A stretch of DNA of 64,000 nucleotides, taken from Microbacterium gorillae. GTDB lineage: Bacteria; Actinomycetota; Actinomycetes; Actinomycetales; Microbacteriaceae. The translations under genes and the position numbers were made by a program. Position 1 is the first letter of the stretch. Every line of letters starts with the position of its first letter. The stretch spans positions 62,001 through 126,000 of the forward strand of contig NZ_LN648873.1 of NCBI RefSeq assembly GCF_000826185.2, in the 5' to 3' direction. Below are positions 34,438 to 42,398 of this stretch, piece after piece. The notes under the pieces were generated by a model. That model did no database searches, was not told the DNA's origin, and was given only the letters and a program-made list of their open reading frames with translations.

Positions 34438-35583
34438 TCAGGTGCGGTAGACGGCGTCCTCGAAGCTCTCCAGGCCCGACCGCGCGGTGGGGTCGAACCA
34501 GGGCATCAGCTGCGCGGTCCACATCGCCGCCACTTCGGAAGCGGGATCGATCCAGTAGTGCACGTTCGCGAGCCCCGCCCACGACAGCGTCCCGGCCCGA
34601 CGTCCGTGCGGGATGTCGACGTCCTGATGCAGGAACGAGTACGCCCACGAGTGCGGGTGTCCGCGGGTCGGGTCTGCATCCAGAGTCAGGGCCGGGATCG
34701 CCGTGCGCAGGGGATGCACCGTCACGCCGGGAGCGCTCCGTCGTGCCCACTCCAGTGTCTCCGCGCGCAGCACCCGGCCGCCCGGCGCGGAGCCGTCACC
34801 GAGCCAGACCCGCAGGAAGGCGAGGAAATCAGGCACGGTGGAGAACAGGCCCTGCCCGCCCATGTCCACCTCGGCCTGCTCGGGCGGTTGCGCGCCGGAC
34901 GCGCGCAGCGTGCCGTCCCGGCGACGCAGATGCGGTGGCACCAGACGCGCTCGCATGTCCGCCGACACGTCGAACGAGGTCGAGGTCATCCCACACGGCT
35001 CGAAGATGCGCGTACGCATCACGTCCTCGAGGCGCTGCCCGCGAACCGCTGCGACGATCAGTCCCAACCAGTCCAGGGAGATGCCGTAGGTCCAGGCCTC
35101 GCCCGGGTCGTGCAGCAGCGGCGTGTGCAGGACGTCGCGCGGCGCGGTGCGACCGTTCGCGGAACGCCGGCGCGCCAGCAGGGCGAGACGCGGGTCGAAC
35201 ATGTCGTAGCCGAAGCCGGACGTGTGCAGCAGCAGCGACCGCGCGGTGATCGGCGTTCGCGGCGGGCGCGTGGTCACATCGCCGTCCGCGTCGATATCGA
35301 CGAGCACCGGCACCTCGGCGATCTCCGGCAGGTACTCACTCGCCGGGGCGTCGAGGTCGAGCAGCCCGTCCTCCACGCACTGCAGCGCGGCGGTGGCCGT
35401 CACGGCTTTCGACGCCGAATACAGTGCGATCACGTCGTCGGTGCCCACCGGTTCGTCTTCACCCAGTCGACGCACCCCGGCGGCTCCGAGCCAGGTCGTC
35501 GCGGTCCGGTCCGTCACTCCTGCGATGACGCCCGGGATGCCGTCCGCGACCGCCGTGCGGATCGCCGTCTCCAGTCCCTGCAT
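34438..35583 (-). CDS. Serine hydrolase, class C beta-lactamase/EstB family
   Basis: A 381-residue enzyme of the beta-lactamase-related (EstB, D-aminopeptidase) family. The nucleophile motif S-x-x-K is SASK at residues 56-59 in IALYSASKAVT, and the second-motif tyrosine is in WTYGISLDWL. The HTSGFGYD segment and the C-terminal WAGLANVHYWIDP, where the HxG-like motif would be, complete the fold. No signal peptide is visible, so it is probably a cytoplasmic esterase or peptidase rather than a beta-lactamase. It is separated from the mutasome operon by 85 bases and transcribed in the same direction. Confidence 0.9.
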   Translation of the reverse strand: MQGLETAIRTAVADGIPGVIAGVTDRTATTWLGAAGVRRLGEDEPVGTDDVIALYSASKAVTATAALQCVEDGLLDLDAPASEYLPEIAEVPVLVDIDADGDVTTRPPRTPITARSLLLHTSGFGYDMFDPRLALLARRRSANGRTAPRDVLHTPLLHDPGEAWTYGISLDWLGLIVAAVRGQRLEDVMRTRIFEPCGMTSTSFDVSADMRARLVPPHLRRRDGTLRASGAQPPEQAEVDMGGQGLFSTVPDFLAFLRVWLGDGSAPGGRVLRAETLEWARRSAPGVTVHPLRTAIPALTLDADPTRGHPHSWAYSFLHQDVDIPHGRRAGTLSWAGLANVHYWIDPASEVAAMWTAQLMPWFDPTARSGLESFEDAVYRT

Positions 35584-35926
35584 GAAGCGAGCCTAGGTGG
35601 TCCGAGCGACAGTGTGTCGCGAGGCCACGGCCCTGGCGCCACTCTCGCTCGGGATGGGAGGGGCCCTGTTTCGTCGACACCTGGTGGGTTGGTTCACGCC
35701 GATCCTCTGACCGGCGCGTCGCGCTTGCAAATGTATGAGAGCGCACTCATGATGGTGACATCGTTCGCGCTCGCGCTGCGAGACCCGACCTCGGTCGGGA
35801 GCGAGACCGGCGAACCGGACAGCCCCCTGTCCGGCATGACCCGGGCGGGTTTCGTCCCCTCGACCCGCCCGGGTCCTTCCCCTCCGGCGTGCAGGTCCAC
35901 ATCCAGCGTCGGATAAGATCCCTCTC
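35584..35926 (+). promoter_or_regulatory. Long intergenic region with a putative promoter and three stacked hairpins
   Basis: Between the divergent serine hydrolase and lipoprotein starts. A possible promoter on the plus strand is TTGCAA (35725-35730), 17 bases, then CATGAT (35748-35753). Downstream are three consecutive stem-loops: 35784-35799 (7 bp), 35815-35834 (8 bp, loop CCCC) and 35839-35874 (12 bp, loop 12). A transcript starting near 35760 would have a leader of about 165 bases holding all three. Confidence 0.4.
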
Positions 35927-36354
35927 ATGCGCGCGATGAAAGCGATCGTTCCCCTGGTGCTCGTGTTCACCCTCGCGGGGTGCGCCGTCGCGTCCCACGA
36001 ATCGGCGGCCGGTCCGTCCACGGCGACCGCTCCGCCGCAGGTCACGGCGACGCCGACGGCCGCGGCGACGCCGATTCCCGCCACCAGCACGCCTGCGCCG
36101 GCCCCGCCCACCTGGCGGCCCCCGATCCCGCTCCCACCGTGGACACCGCGCTGGCCTACCAGGTGATCCGTCAGGTCGCGGCACAGCACGGCGTGGACCT
36201 CTCCGACGAGCAGATCTCGGAGGCGGTGGCGGACGGGTGCACGCAGATCGCTGAGGGCGCCACCGTGGACCAGCTGAATCCCTTCCCGGGTGAGATTCCC
36301 GACGAGCTGCTCGGCATGGCGCAGGGCGCGGTGGCCGCGCTGTGCACGCAGTGA
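35927..36354 (+). pseudogene. Small lipoprotein gene with a frameshift
   Basis: The first frame (ATG 35927) encodes a signal peptide with lipobox LAGC (Cys19), then a Thr/Ala/Pro-rich tether, and stops at 36166. The downstream part of the protein is in a different frame: from about 36115 to 36354 it reads PAPTVDTALAYQVIRQVAAQ and ends in GEIPDELLGMAQGAVAALCTQ, a compact helical domain with two cysteines, resembling DUF732 proteins. Joining them needs one extra base in the C/G-rich stretch around 36095-36130. It is therefore a disrupted gene, a sequencing error in a homopolymer, or (least likely) programmed frameshifting. Confidence 0.75.
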
Positions 36355-36459
36355 TCGCCGTTCTCGTTCCTCTGGACCGCTGAGGTGTAGCCGAGGCGCT
36401 CGCGGTACGGCTGTCCACAACCTCCGCGCGTGCACGGACCGCGGCCTAGCATCGCCGAC

Positions 36460-37035
36460 ATGTCCGAGCGCCCCCTGCCGCTTCCGTTCCACCATGCGCC
36501 CCTGGCGCTGATCGGTGCGTTGCTGGGTGCGGTCCTCGCGATGCTCGTCGGAGAACGGGCCGACATCGCTCCGCCGGGGGTGGTCGGTACTGTTCTGGCC
36601 GGCGTCGGGGCCGTCCTGGCCGTGCTGACGGAGATCGACCTGGCCGAGCATCGGCTGCCGAACGCCCTCGTGCTGCCGACACTGGCCGGATTCCTCCTGG
36701 TCGCGGCCGCCGGTGCTGTCCTGGTTCGGGACGGCGCGGGGCTCGTGCGCGCGCTCGTCGGGGGCTTGGTGGCGTTCGGAGTGTTCGCGGTGACGGCCCT
36801 GCTGGCTCCCGACGCCGTCGGCGGTGGCGACATCAAGCTCGTCGCGCTGACCGGTGCCGTCACCGCCTGGCTGGGGTGGGAGCCGTACGTGCTCGCCCTC
36901 GCGTCGACCTTCCTGACCGCCGGCGGGGGAGCGGCGCTGCTCCTCGCGGCGCGGCGGGCATCCCGATCGACCAGGCTCGCCTTCGGGCCGTTCCTCGCGC
37001 TCGGGGTGGTCCTCGGCCCGTTCCTGGCCGCGTAG
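36460..37035 (+). CDS. Prepilin peptidase-like aspartic protease (A24 family)
   Basis: A 191-residue membrane protein with about six helices. Both catalytic aspartates of A24 peptidases are present: Asp60 in LTEIDLAEHRLPN and Asp124 in the GGGDIKL motif (residues 121-127). It lacks the N-terminal methylase domain of PilD, like the short TadV/CpaA-type enzymes. These cleave type IV prepilin or Flp prepilin leaders at the membrane. No pilin, ATPase or platform genes are near, so its substrate is elsewhere in the genome. The ATG at 36460 was chosen because MSERPLPLPF directly precedes the first helix. Confidence 0.88.
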   Translation: MSERPLPLPFHHAPLALIGALLGAVLAMLVGERADIAPPGVVGTVLAGVGAVLAVLTEIDLAEHRLPNALVLPTLAGFLLVAAAGAVLVRDGAGLVRALVGGLVAFGVFAVTALLAPDAVGGGDIKLVALTGAVTAWLGWEPYVLALASTFLTAGGGAALLLAARRASRSTRLAFGPFLALGVVLGPFLAA

Positions 37036-37044
37036 TCTCACGAC

Positions 37045-37743
37045 ATGAACCCCCTCCCGCTTCTGACCGCCGAGGCCGTTCGCGATGCCGAAGCGCCGTT
37101 GCTGCGAGCGGGCGTACCGCTGATGGCACGGGCCGCGGGAGCCCTGGCCGATGTCGTCCGTGAGGCGGCATCGCACCGTGCGGGGGCTGTGCTCGTCCTC
37201 GCCGGGGCGGGAGACAACGGCGGTGACGCGCTGTATGCCGCCGCGCAGCTGGAACGCGCGCTGCTGATCCTGCGGACAGCCGATCGCGTCCATGAGGACG
37301 CACTGGCTGCGGCGCTCGCGGTCGGCGCGGAAGTCGTGACGCCCTCGGACCCTCGGCTGGATTCGGTCGCCGTCGTGCTGGACGGCATTCTCGGCACCGG
37401 CGTGCGACATCCCCGGTTGCGCCCTGCGGCCGCCGCCGTGGTCGAGGCGGGTGCGGCACGTGCGCGGGCCGGGGCACTGATGGTCGCGGTCGATCTGCCC
37501 AGTGGCCTCGATCCCGACGACGGGACCGTGGCGTCCGCGGTCCTGCGTGCGGACCTCACCGTCACGTTCGGGGCGGTCAAGTGCGGCCTCACGCGCGGCC
37601 GTGGCCCGGAGGTCACCGGTGAACTCCTGCTGGCGGACATCGGTCTGGAGATCCCGGAGTCGGCGGCGGTCGGTTGGACGGAGGCCGTGGCTCGATGCGT
37701 CGACGCGCGCTCGCGTGAATATCCCCGGCTCGCAGGGGGTTGA
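37045..37743 (+). CDS. nnrE: NAD(P)H-hydrate epimerase (YjeF N-terminal domain)
   Basis: A 232-residue Rossmann-like protein. The GAGDNGGDA motif (residues 54-62) and VDLPSGLDPDDG around residue 150 are diagnostic for the YjeF_N/AIBP family. It epimerises damaged NAD(P)H hydrate so that the dehydratase domain can repair it. Here the dehydratase (NnrD) domain is not fused, and no dehydratase gene is adjacent. It starts 10 bases after the prepilin peptidase gene and probably shares its transcript. Confidence 0.9.
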   Translation: MNPLPLLTAEAVRDAEAPLLRAGVPLMARAAGALADVVREAASHRAGAVLVLAGAGDNGGDALYAAAQLERALLILRTADRVHEDALAAALAVGAEVVTPSDPRLDSVAVVLDGILGTGVRHPRLRPAAAAVVEAGAARARAGALMVAVDLPSGLDPDDGTVASAVLRADLTVTFGAVKCGLTRGRGPEVTGELLLADIGLEIPESAAVGWTEAVARCVDARSREYPRLAGG

Positions 37744-37771
37744 AGCGGCCTCGTGCCGGTACGCTCAGATC

Positions 37772-37987
37772 ATGGCTATCGCACGTTTGACCGGCGGCCC
37801 GCTCGATGGGCAGAACCTCCCGCTCGAGGATGATGCTCAGGATGAGCTGATCCTCCCGTACACCGAGGGGCAGATCGTCTACCGGCGCGTGGGTGCGCTG
37901 GAGAACACGGGATCGGATGACGGCGCGACGACGGCCGAATTCCAATACACCGAGGCGACGGAGCCGATCGACCCTGCGGATGACTGA
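37772..37987 (+). CDS. Small conserved hypothetical protein
   Basis: A 71-residue acidic protein beginning MAIARLTGGPLDGQNLPLED, with a beta-rich centre (ELILPYTEGQIVYRRVG) and an acidic tail. The GGPLDGQ opening recurs in short actinobacterial and phage proteins of unknown function, so I give no role. Its stop codon lies eight bases into the next gene (ATGACTGA), which implies coupled translation with the CYTH-domain protein. Confidence 0.75.
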   Translation: MAIARLTGGPLDGQNLPLEDDAQDELILPYTEGQIVYRRVGALENTGSDDGATTAEFQYTEATEPIDPADD

Positions 37988-38594
37988 CGCGGACGAACCC
38001 GCACGCAGCATCGAGATCGAGGTCACGTTCGACGCCGACGCGACCACGCCGTTTCCGGACTGGGCTCAGCTGCCCGGGGTGGTGCGGGTGAGCGGTCCGG
38101 ACGTGCGTCCCCTCGACGCGCTCTACCTGGACTCCGCGGACGGCGCCCTGGCTCGCGCCGGGGTGGCCATCCGTCGTCGTACCGGTGGTCCGGACGAGGG
38201 GTGGCATCTCAAGGGGCGCCTGATCGAGGGTGCTCGCACCGAGTTGCACTGGCCGATCGCCGGGGATGAGGTACCCGCCGGGGTCCTCGCCGCGGCCCGG
38301 GAATGGACCGACGCTCCTCTGGCCCCCCTCGCGCGCATCCGCAACGAACGCCACGCGTTCGAGCTGCTCGATGCGGACGGCGGCGTGATCGCCGAGGTCG
38401 TCGACGACCACGTCCAGGCCACGGACCTCCGTCAGGACATCACGCGCACCTGGCGTGAGTGGGAGGTCGAACTCGGCGCCGCCGCGCCCGCAGACCGGGA
38501 TGCGTTCTTCGCCGCCGCCGCGGACCTCGCTCGCGCCGCCGGTGCGCGCCCGGCCTCATCCGCGTCCAAGCTCGCCCGCGCCCTCGGGCACTGA
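37980..38594 (+). CDS. CYTH-domain protein (triphosphate tunnel metalloenzyme-like)
   Basis: A 204-residue CYTH protein. The opening SIEIEVTFD corresponds to the ExExK signature but has Thr16 where the lysine normally is. Other tunnel residues look present (LDALYLDSADGALARAGVAIRRR, GWHLKGRL, RNERHAFEL, EVELG). CYTH enzymes hydrolyse inorganic triphosphate, thiamine triphosphate or similar compounds with Mg2+; the lysine replacement may change activity. The ATG at 37980 overlaps the preceding gene by eight bases. Confidence 0.85.
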   Translation: MTDADEPARSIEIEVTFDADATTPFPDWAQLPGVVRVSGPDVRPLDALYLDSADGALARAGVAIRRRTGGPDEGWHLKGRLIEGARTELHWPIAGDEVPAGVLAAAREWTDAPLAPLARIRNERHAFELLDADGGVIAEVVDDHVQATDLRQDITRTWREWEVELGAAAPADRDAFFAAAADLARAAGARPASSASKLARALGH

Positions 38595-38633
38595 CGACGT
38601 CGCCGCAGCGAGCGGCGGGAGAGCGTCGAGACG

Positions 38634-38668
38634 ACGAACGCCGCCCCGCGATGCGGGACGGCGTTCGT
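38634..38668. terminator. Bidirectional terminator between convergent genes
   Basis: Arms 38634-38649 and 38653-38668 pair over 16 bp with one mismatch and a 3-base loop, between the CYTH gene (plus) and dihydrolipoyl dehydrogenase gene (minus). A short T-run (TCTTTC) follows on the plus strand. Confidence 0.75.
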
Positions 38669-38677
38669 GACGGTCTT

Positions 38678-40075
38678 TCAGAAGTTGATCATGTGCCCCG
38701 TGAGGCCGTGGAAGGTCTCCTGCAGAGCCTCGGACAGCGTCGGGTGCGTGTGCACGTTGCGGGCCAGCTCCCACGCGGTGAGGTCCCACTTCTGCGCCAG
38801 CGTCAGTTCGGGCAGGAGCTCCGAGACGTCCGGACCGATCATGTGGGCGCCGAGGATCTCGAGGTGCTCGGCGTCCGCGATGACCTTGACGAAGCCGACC
38901 GGCTCGCCCAGACCGTGCGCCTTGCCGTTGGCCATGAACGGGAACGTCGAGACCTTGATCTCGTGGCCCTCGTCCTTGGCCTGCTGCTCGGTGAGGCCGA
39001 ACGACGCGACCTGCGGGGAGCAGAACGTGGCGCGCGGCATGAAGCGGTAGTCGCCGAGCGTCTGCGTCTCGGCGTTGCCGATGGTCTCCGCGGCCACGAC
39101 GGCCTGAGCCTCGGCGACGTGCGCGAGCTGCAGCTTCGCGGTGACATCACCGATCGCGTAGATGTGCGGCACGTTCGTGCGCATGTGGTCGTCGATGTCG
39201 ATCGCGCCGCGGTCGGTGAGCGCGACGCCGGTGGCCTCCAGACCGAAGCCCTCGACGTTCGGCGCGAAGCCGACCGACATGAGCACCTTGTCGGCGACGA
39301 TCTGGTCGGCCTTGCCATCCTTGGCGGTGTAGCTGACCGTGACCCGGCCACCCTCGTCGACGACGGAGTCGACGCGCGTGGAGGTGAGGATGTCGACGCC
39401 GTAGTTGCGGTACTGCTTCTGGATCTCCTTGGAGACGTCCGCGTCCTCGTTCGGCAGGGCGCGGTCCAGGAACTCGATGATGGTGACCTTGACGCCGTAA
39501 TTGGTCAGCACGTACGCGAACTCCATGCCGATGGCACCGGCGCCGACGATGACGATCGAACCGGGCAGTTCGCGGCCGAGGATCTGCTCCTCGTACGTCA
39601 CGACGTTCTCGCTGAGCGAGACGCCGGGCAGCAGGCGGACCTTCGAGCCGGTCGCGATGATCGCGTTGTCGAAGGTGACGGTCTCGCTGGAGCCGTCCGA
39701 CTTCGCGACCTGGATCGTGTTCGCGTCGGTGAACGTGCCACGGCCGTCGAACTCCGTGACCTTGTTCTTCTTCATCAGGTAGTGGATGCCCTTGACGCGG
39801 CCGTCCGCGACCTCACGGCTGCGGTCCCAGGCGACGCCGTAGTCCATCGAGGTCTCACCCGAGATGCCGAACATCTTCGCCTTGTGCTTGAGCGTGTGCG
39901 CCAGCTCGGCGTTCTTGATCAGAGCCTTGGAAGGGATGCAGCCCACGTTGAGGCAGACACCGCCCCAGTACTTCTCTTCGATGATGGCGGTGGAGAGTCC
40001 GAGCTGGGCGCTGCGCACGGCCGCGACGTACCCGCCGGGACCCGCGCCGAGGATGACGACGTCGAAATGAGGCAT
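38678..40075 (-). CDS. lpd: Dihydrolipoyl dehydrogenase (E3)
   Basis: A 465-residue flavoprotein disulfide reductase. The FAD-binding [10 protein letters not shown] opens the protein, the redox-active disulfide is Cys41/Cys46 in [13 protein letters not shown], the NAD-binding [10 protein letters not shown] lies mid-protein, and the catalytic His-Glu dyad is in [12 protein letters not shown] at the C-terminus. It reoxidises lipoamide in the pyruvate, 2-oxoglutarate and branched-chain dehydrogenase complexes. It is divergent from a GarA-type FHA protein, itself an inhibitor of the 2-oxoglutarate dehydrogenase complex, a functionally sensible neighbour. Confidence 0.97.
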   Translation of the reverse strand: MPHFDVVILGAGPGGYVAAVRSAQLGLSTAIIEEKYWGGVCLNVGCIPSKALIKNAELAHTLKHKAKMFGISGETSMDYGVAWDRSREVADGRVKGIHYLMKKNKVTEFDGRGTFTDANTIQVAKSDGSSETVTFDNAIIATGSKVRLLPGVSLSENVVTYEEQILGRELPGSIVIVGAGAIGMEFAYVLTNYGVKVTIIEFLDRALPNEDADVSKEIQKQYRNYGVDILTSTRVDSVVDEGGRVTVSYTAKDGKADQIVADKVLMSVGFAPNVEGFGLEATGVALTDRGAIDIDDHMRTNVPHIYAIGDVTAKLQLAHVAEAQAVVAAETIGNAETQTLGDYRFMPRATFCSPQVASFGLTEQQAKDEGHEIKVSTFPFMANGKAHGLGEPVGFVKVIADAEHLEILGAHMIGPDVSELLPELTLAQKWDLTAWELARNVHTHPTLSEALQETFHGLTGHMINF

Positions 40076-40172
40076 GACTGAAAGCCTACCGCTCCGCGCA
40101 TCGCGCGCGGACTGTGCACCGACTGTCGTCGGCGGGTGCCGATCGGCTAGGCTGGGGCGGAGGAGGATGAGC

Positions 40173-40658
40173 GTGTCTGAAGCAGGTAACGGGCTGAACC
40201 AGGTTCGTCGTGACGGCGACCACCTCGATCGCGGGACGGATACGACCCAGACGTTCGGGGGTCACGATTCCGATCTGTCCTTCGTGCCGTTCGGTGCGGA
40301 GCTGACCGAGACGGAGATCGCGGCGATCGAGGCGTTGCCCTCGGGTTCCGCTCTCTTCCTCGTGCGCTCCGGTCCGACTGCGGGCGCGCGCTATCTCGTG
40401 GACACGGACGTGACCACGATCGGCCGCCACCCCGAGGCTGACATCTTCTTCGACGACGTCACGGTTTCGCGCCGTCACGCCGAGATCACCCGCTCCGGCA
40501 GCGCGTTCGACATCATCGACCAGCGTTCGCTGAACGGCACGTATCTCGATGGCGAACGCGTCGATCGCGGCGTGCTGCGCAACGGCTCCGAGGTTCGCAT
40601 CGGCAAGTTCCGGTTGAACTTCTTCGTTTCGCCTGCCGACATTCAGGCAGAGGGATGA
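40173..40658 (+). CDS. garA: FHA-domain protein GarA/OdhI
   Basis: A 161-residue protein. An N-terminal tail carries the phospho-threonine motif as DTTQTF (residues 23-28), and a forkhead-associated domain covers about residues 60-155: [22 protein letters not shown] then [12 protein letters not shown]. Phosphorylated by PknG/PknB-type kinases in relatives, the tail binds its own FHA domain; the unphosphorylated form inhibits 2-oxoglutarate dehydrogenase. AGGAGG at 40161-40166 lies directly against an ATG at 40167 but six bases before the GTG at 40173, so I take the GTG as the real start. Confidence 0.93.
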   Translation: MSEAGNGLNQVRRDGDHLDRGTDTTQTFGGHDSDLSFVPFGAELTETEIAAIEALPSGSALFLVRSGPTAGARYLVDTDVTTIGRHPEADIFFDDVTVSRRHAEITRSGSAFDIIDQRSLNGTYLDGERVDRGVLRNGSEVRIGKFRLNFFVSPADIQAEG

Positions 40659-41335
40659 TGGCGGCCGCCGCCCGCGATCGTGCGGCGGCGGGCCTGCTGA
40701 GCATCGGTCAGGTGCTGGCGCGGCTCTCGCCCGAGTTTCCCGCTCTGACGAGCTCCAAGTTGCGCTTCCTGGAGGTGCAGGGCATCGTCACGCCGGCGCG
40801 CACCCCGTCCGGCTACCGCAAGTTCTCGCCGGCCGACCTCGAGCGGTTGACGCTGGCGCTGACCCTGCAGCGTGATCACTACCTGCCGCTGCAGGTCATT
40901 CGGGAGTACCTGGACGATCGGGACGCCGGACGCGAGCCCGCGGTACCGGCTCCGCCCTCGATCCACGTCGCGTCGCGCCGTTACGACCGCGCGGATCTGC
41001 TCCACGCCGCGGGAGCCGCGCCGCAGCTGCTCAACGACGCGATCTCCACGGGCCTCATCGCCGCGTCGGACACCTACGGGGAGTCCACCCTGGCATTGCT
41101 GCGCGGCTTGGTGGGGCTGGACCGGCACGGCATCGAACCGCGCCACGTCCGCAGCCTGAAGCAGGCCGCCGAGCGCGACGCGGCGCTGATCGAGTCGTCG
41201 ATGTCCACGCTGCTGCGGCGGACGGACGCGACCTCGCGAGCCCGCGCGGACGAGCTCGTGCCGGAACTGGCCGCGCGCATGGACGACGTACGGAAGATCT
41301 TCCTGACGAGCGCGGTGGAGCGCATGCTGTCATGA
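40655..41335 (+). CDS. ftsR: MerR-type regulator FtsR (Rv1828-like)
   Basis: A 226-residue MerR-family regulator with an N-terminal winged HTH (about residues 14-75: LSIGQVLARLSPEFPALTSSKLRFLEVQGIVTPAR, then GYRKFSPADLERL). The C-terminal half (about 110-226) lacks metal-binding cysteines and is helical. Its position directly after garA, with a 4-base overlap of stop and start, matches FtsR of corynebacteria, an activator of ftsZ, and Rv1828 of mycobacteria. The assignment rests on this synteny and the fold. Confidence 0.9.
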   Translation: MMAAAARDRAAAGLLSIGQVLARLSPEFPALTSSKLRFLEVQGIVTPARTPSGYRKFSPADLERLTLALTLQRDHYLPLQVIREYLDDRDAGREPAVPAPPSIHVASRRYDRADLLHAAGAAPQLLNDAISTGLIAASDTYGESTLALLRGLVGLDRHGIEPRHVRSLKQAAERDAALIESSMSTLLRRTDATSRARADELVPELAARMDDVRKIFLTSAVERMLS

Positions 41336-41388
41336 TGACGACACGCCGAATTCGATTCGCGGATGTCGTTGGTCGGCGAGAGGGACTG

Positions 41389-41420
41389 CTCTAACTTTGG
41401 AGTGGTAGTTGAGAGTTTTT
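41389..41420 (+). promoter_or_regulatory. Inverted repeat followed by a T-tract upstream of the second MerR gene
   Basis: CTCTAACT (41389-41396) can pair with AGTTGAGAG (41407-41415) with one bulge, and TTTTT follows at once (41415-41420), just before the GAGGAGG ribosome-binding site. It may be a MerR-type operator or an attenuator. Confidence 0.45.
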
Positions 41421-41436
41421 CTGAGGAGGTGCGGGC

Positions 41437-41979
41437 ATGGAGCTCGACGAGGGCGATGGCACGGACCTCACAGCGGACCTGCTCTTCACGGATGGCATGC
41501 CGGAACTCGGTAACGAGGTCGGCTACCGCGGTGCTCAGGCGGCTCGCGCCGCCGGCATCACCTACCGCCAGCTGGACTACTGGGCCCGCACCGAGCTCGT
41601 GGAGCCGACCGTGCGTGGCGCGTCCGGGTCCGGCTCGCAGCGGCTCTACGGTTTCCGCGACATCCTCGTTCTCAAGCTCGTCAAGCGTCTGCTGGACACC
41701 GGCATCTCCCTGCAGCAGATCCGCATCGCCGTCGAGCAGCTGCGCGCCGCGGGCATCCGCGACCTCGCCGGCACGACCCTGATGTCCGACGGCGCGTCGG
41801 TCTACCTCTGCACCTCCAGCGACGAGGTTATCGACCTGGTGAGCCGTGGTCAGGGCGTCTTCGGCATCGCCGTCGGCAAGGTCCTGCGCGAGGTGGAATC
41901 GACGCTCGTGCAGTTCGATCCCACGGCGCCGGACCCCGTCGACGAACTCGCGGCTCGCCGCGCGAAGCGCACCGCCTGA
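41437..41979 (+). CDS. MerR-family regulator (Rv1830-like)
   Basis: A 180-residue MerR protein. The HTH region (about residues 28-98) reads GYRGAQAARAAGITYRQLDYWARTELVEPTVR, then SQRLYGFRDILVLKLVKRLLDTGISLQQIRIAVEQL. The C-terminal part (GTTLMSDGASVYLCTSSDEVIDLVSRGQGVFGI) is the short domain typical of the actinobacterial regulator found downstream of garA-ftsR. In mycobacteria a DUF151 nuclease gene (Rv1829) lies between the two MerR genes; it is absent here. GAGGAGG precedes the ATG. Relatives influence growth and cell division, but its regulon here is unknown. Confidence 0.9.
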   Translation: MELDEGDGTDLTADLLFTDGMPELGNEVGYRGAQAARAAGITYRQLDYWARTELVEPTVRGASGSGSQRLYGFRDILVLKLVKRLLDTGISLQQIRIAVEQLRAAGIRDLAGTTLMSDGASVYLCTSSDEVIDLVSRGQGVFGIAVGKVLREVESTLVQFDPTAPDPVDELAARRAKRTA

Positions 41980-41989
41980 CGCACGCGTC

Positions 41990-42379
41990 GTGCCGCTGCA
42001 CCACGTCGAGATCTGGATCGCCGAATCCGGCGATCGGCTCGATGACTGGCGCTGGTTGCTGACCGCGCTCGGTTACACCCGCACGGCGACCTGGCCGGAC
42101 GGGGAGACCTGGAGCGACGGTGGCGCGTACCTCACGCTGACCGGTTCGCCGAACCTCACCGACGACCCGCACGACCGCCGACGTCCGGGGGTGAATCATC
42201 TGGCGTTCACGGTTCCGGACCGCGGTGCCGCGGACGCGATCATGGCGGCCGGGTCCGCTCATGGCTGGACCCCGCTGTACCACGAGCGCTTCCCGCACGC
42301 CGGGGGACCGGACCACTACGCCGGCTGGCTGGAGAACGCCACCGGGTTCAAGATCGAGGTCGTCGCCGCTGACGACTGA
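41990..42379 (+). CDS. VOC-family protein
   Basis: A 129-residue VOC protein opening VPLHHVEIWIAESGDRLDDW with a metal-ligand-type His near residue 4-5. The second half repeats the fold (GVNHLAFTVPDRGAADAIMAA) and ends GWLENATGFKIEVVA with a ligand-type Glu. The Gly-rich spacing is like that of glyoxalase/bleomycin-resistance proteins. Substrate unknown. The GTG at 41990 was chosen as the only start that gives the complete first strand. It starts 10 bases after the MerR gene, so it may be read through from it. Confidence 0.8.
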   Translation: MPLHHVEIWIAESGDRLDDWRWLLTALGYTRTATWPDGETWSDGGAYLTLTGSPNLTDDPHDRRRPGVNHLAFTVPDRGAADAIMAAGSAHGWTPLYHERFPHAGGPDHYAGWLENATGFKIEVVAADD

Positions 42380-42398
42380 TCGAGGCGAAGGGAGAGCC

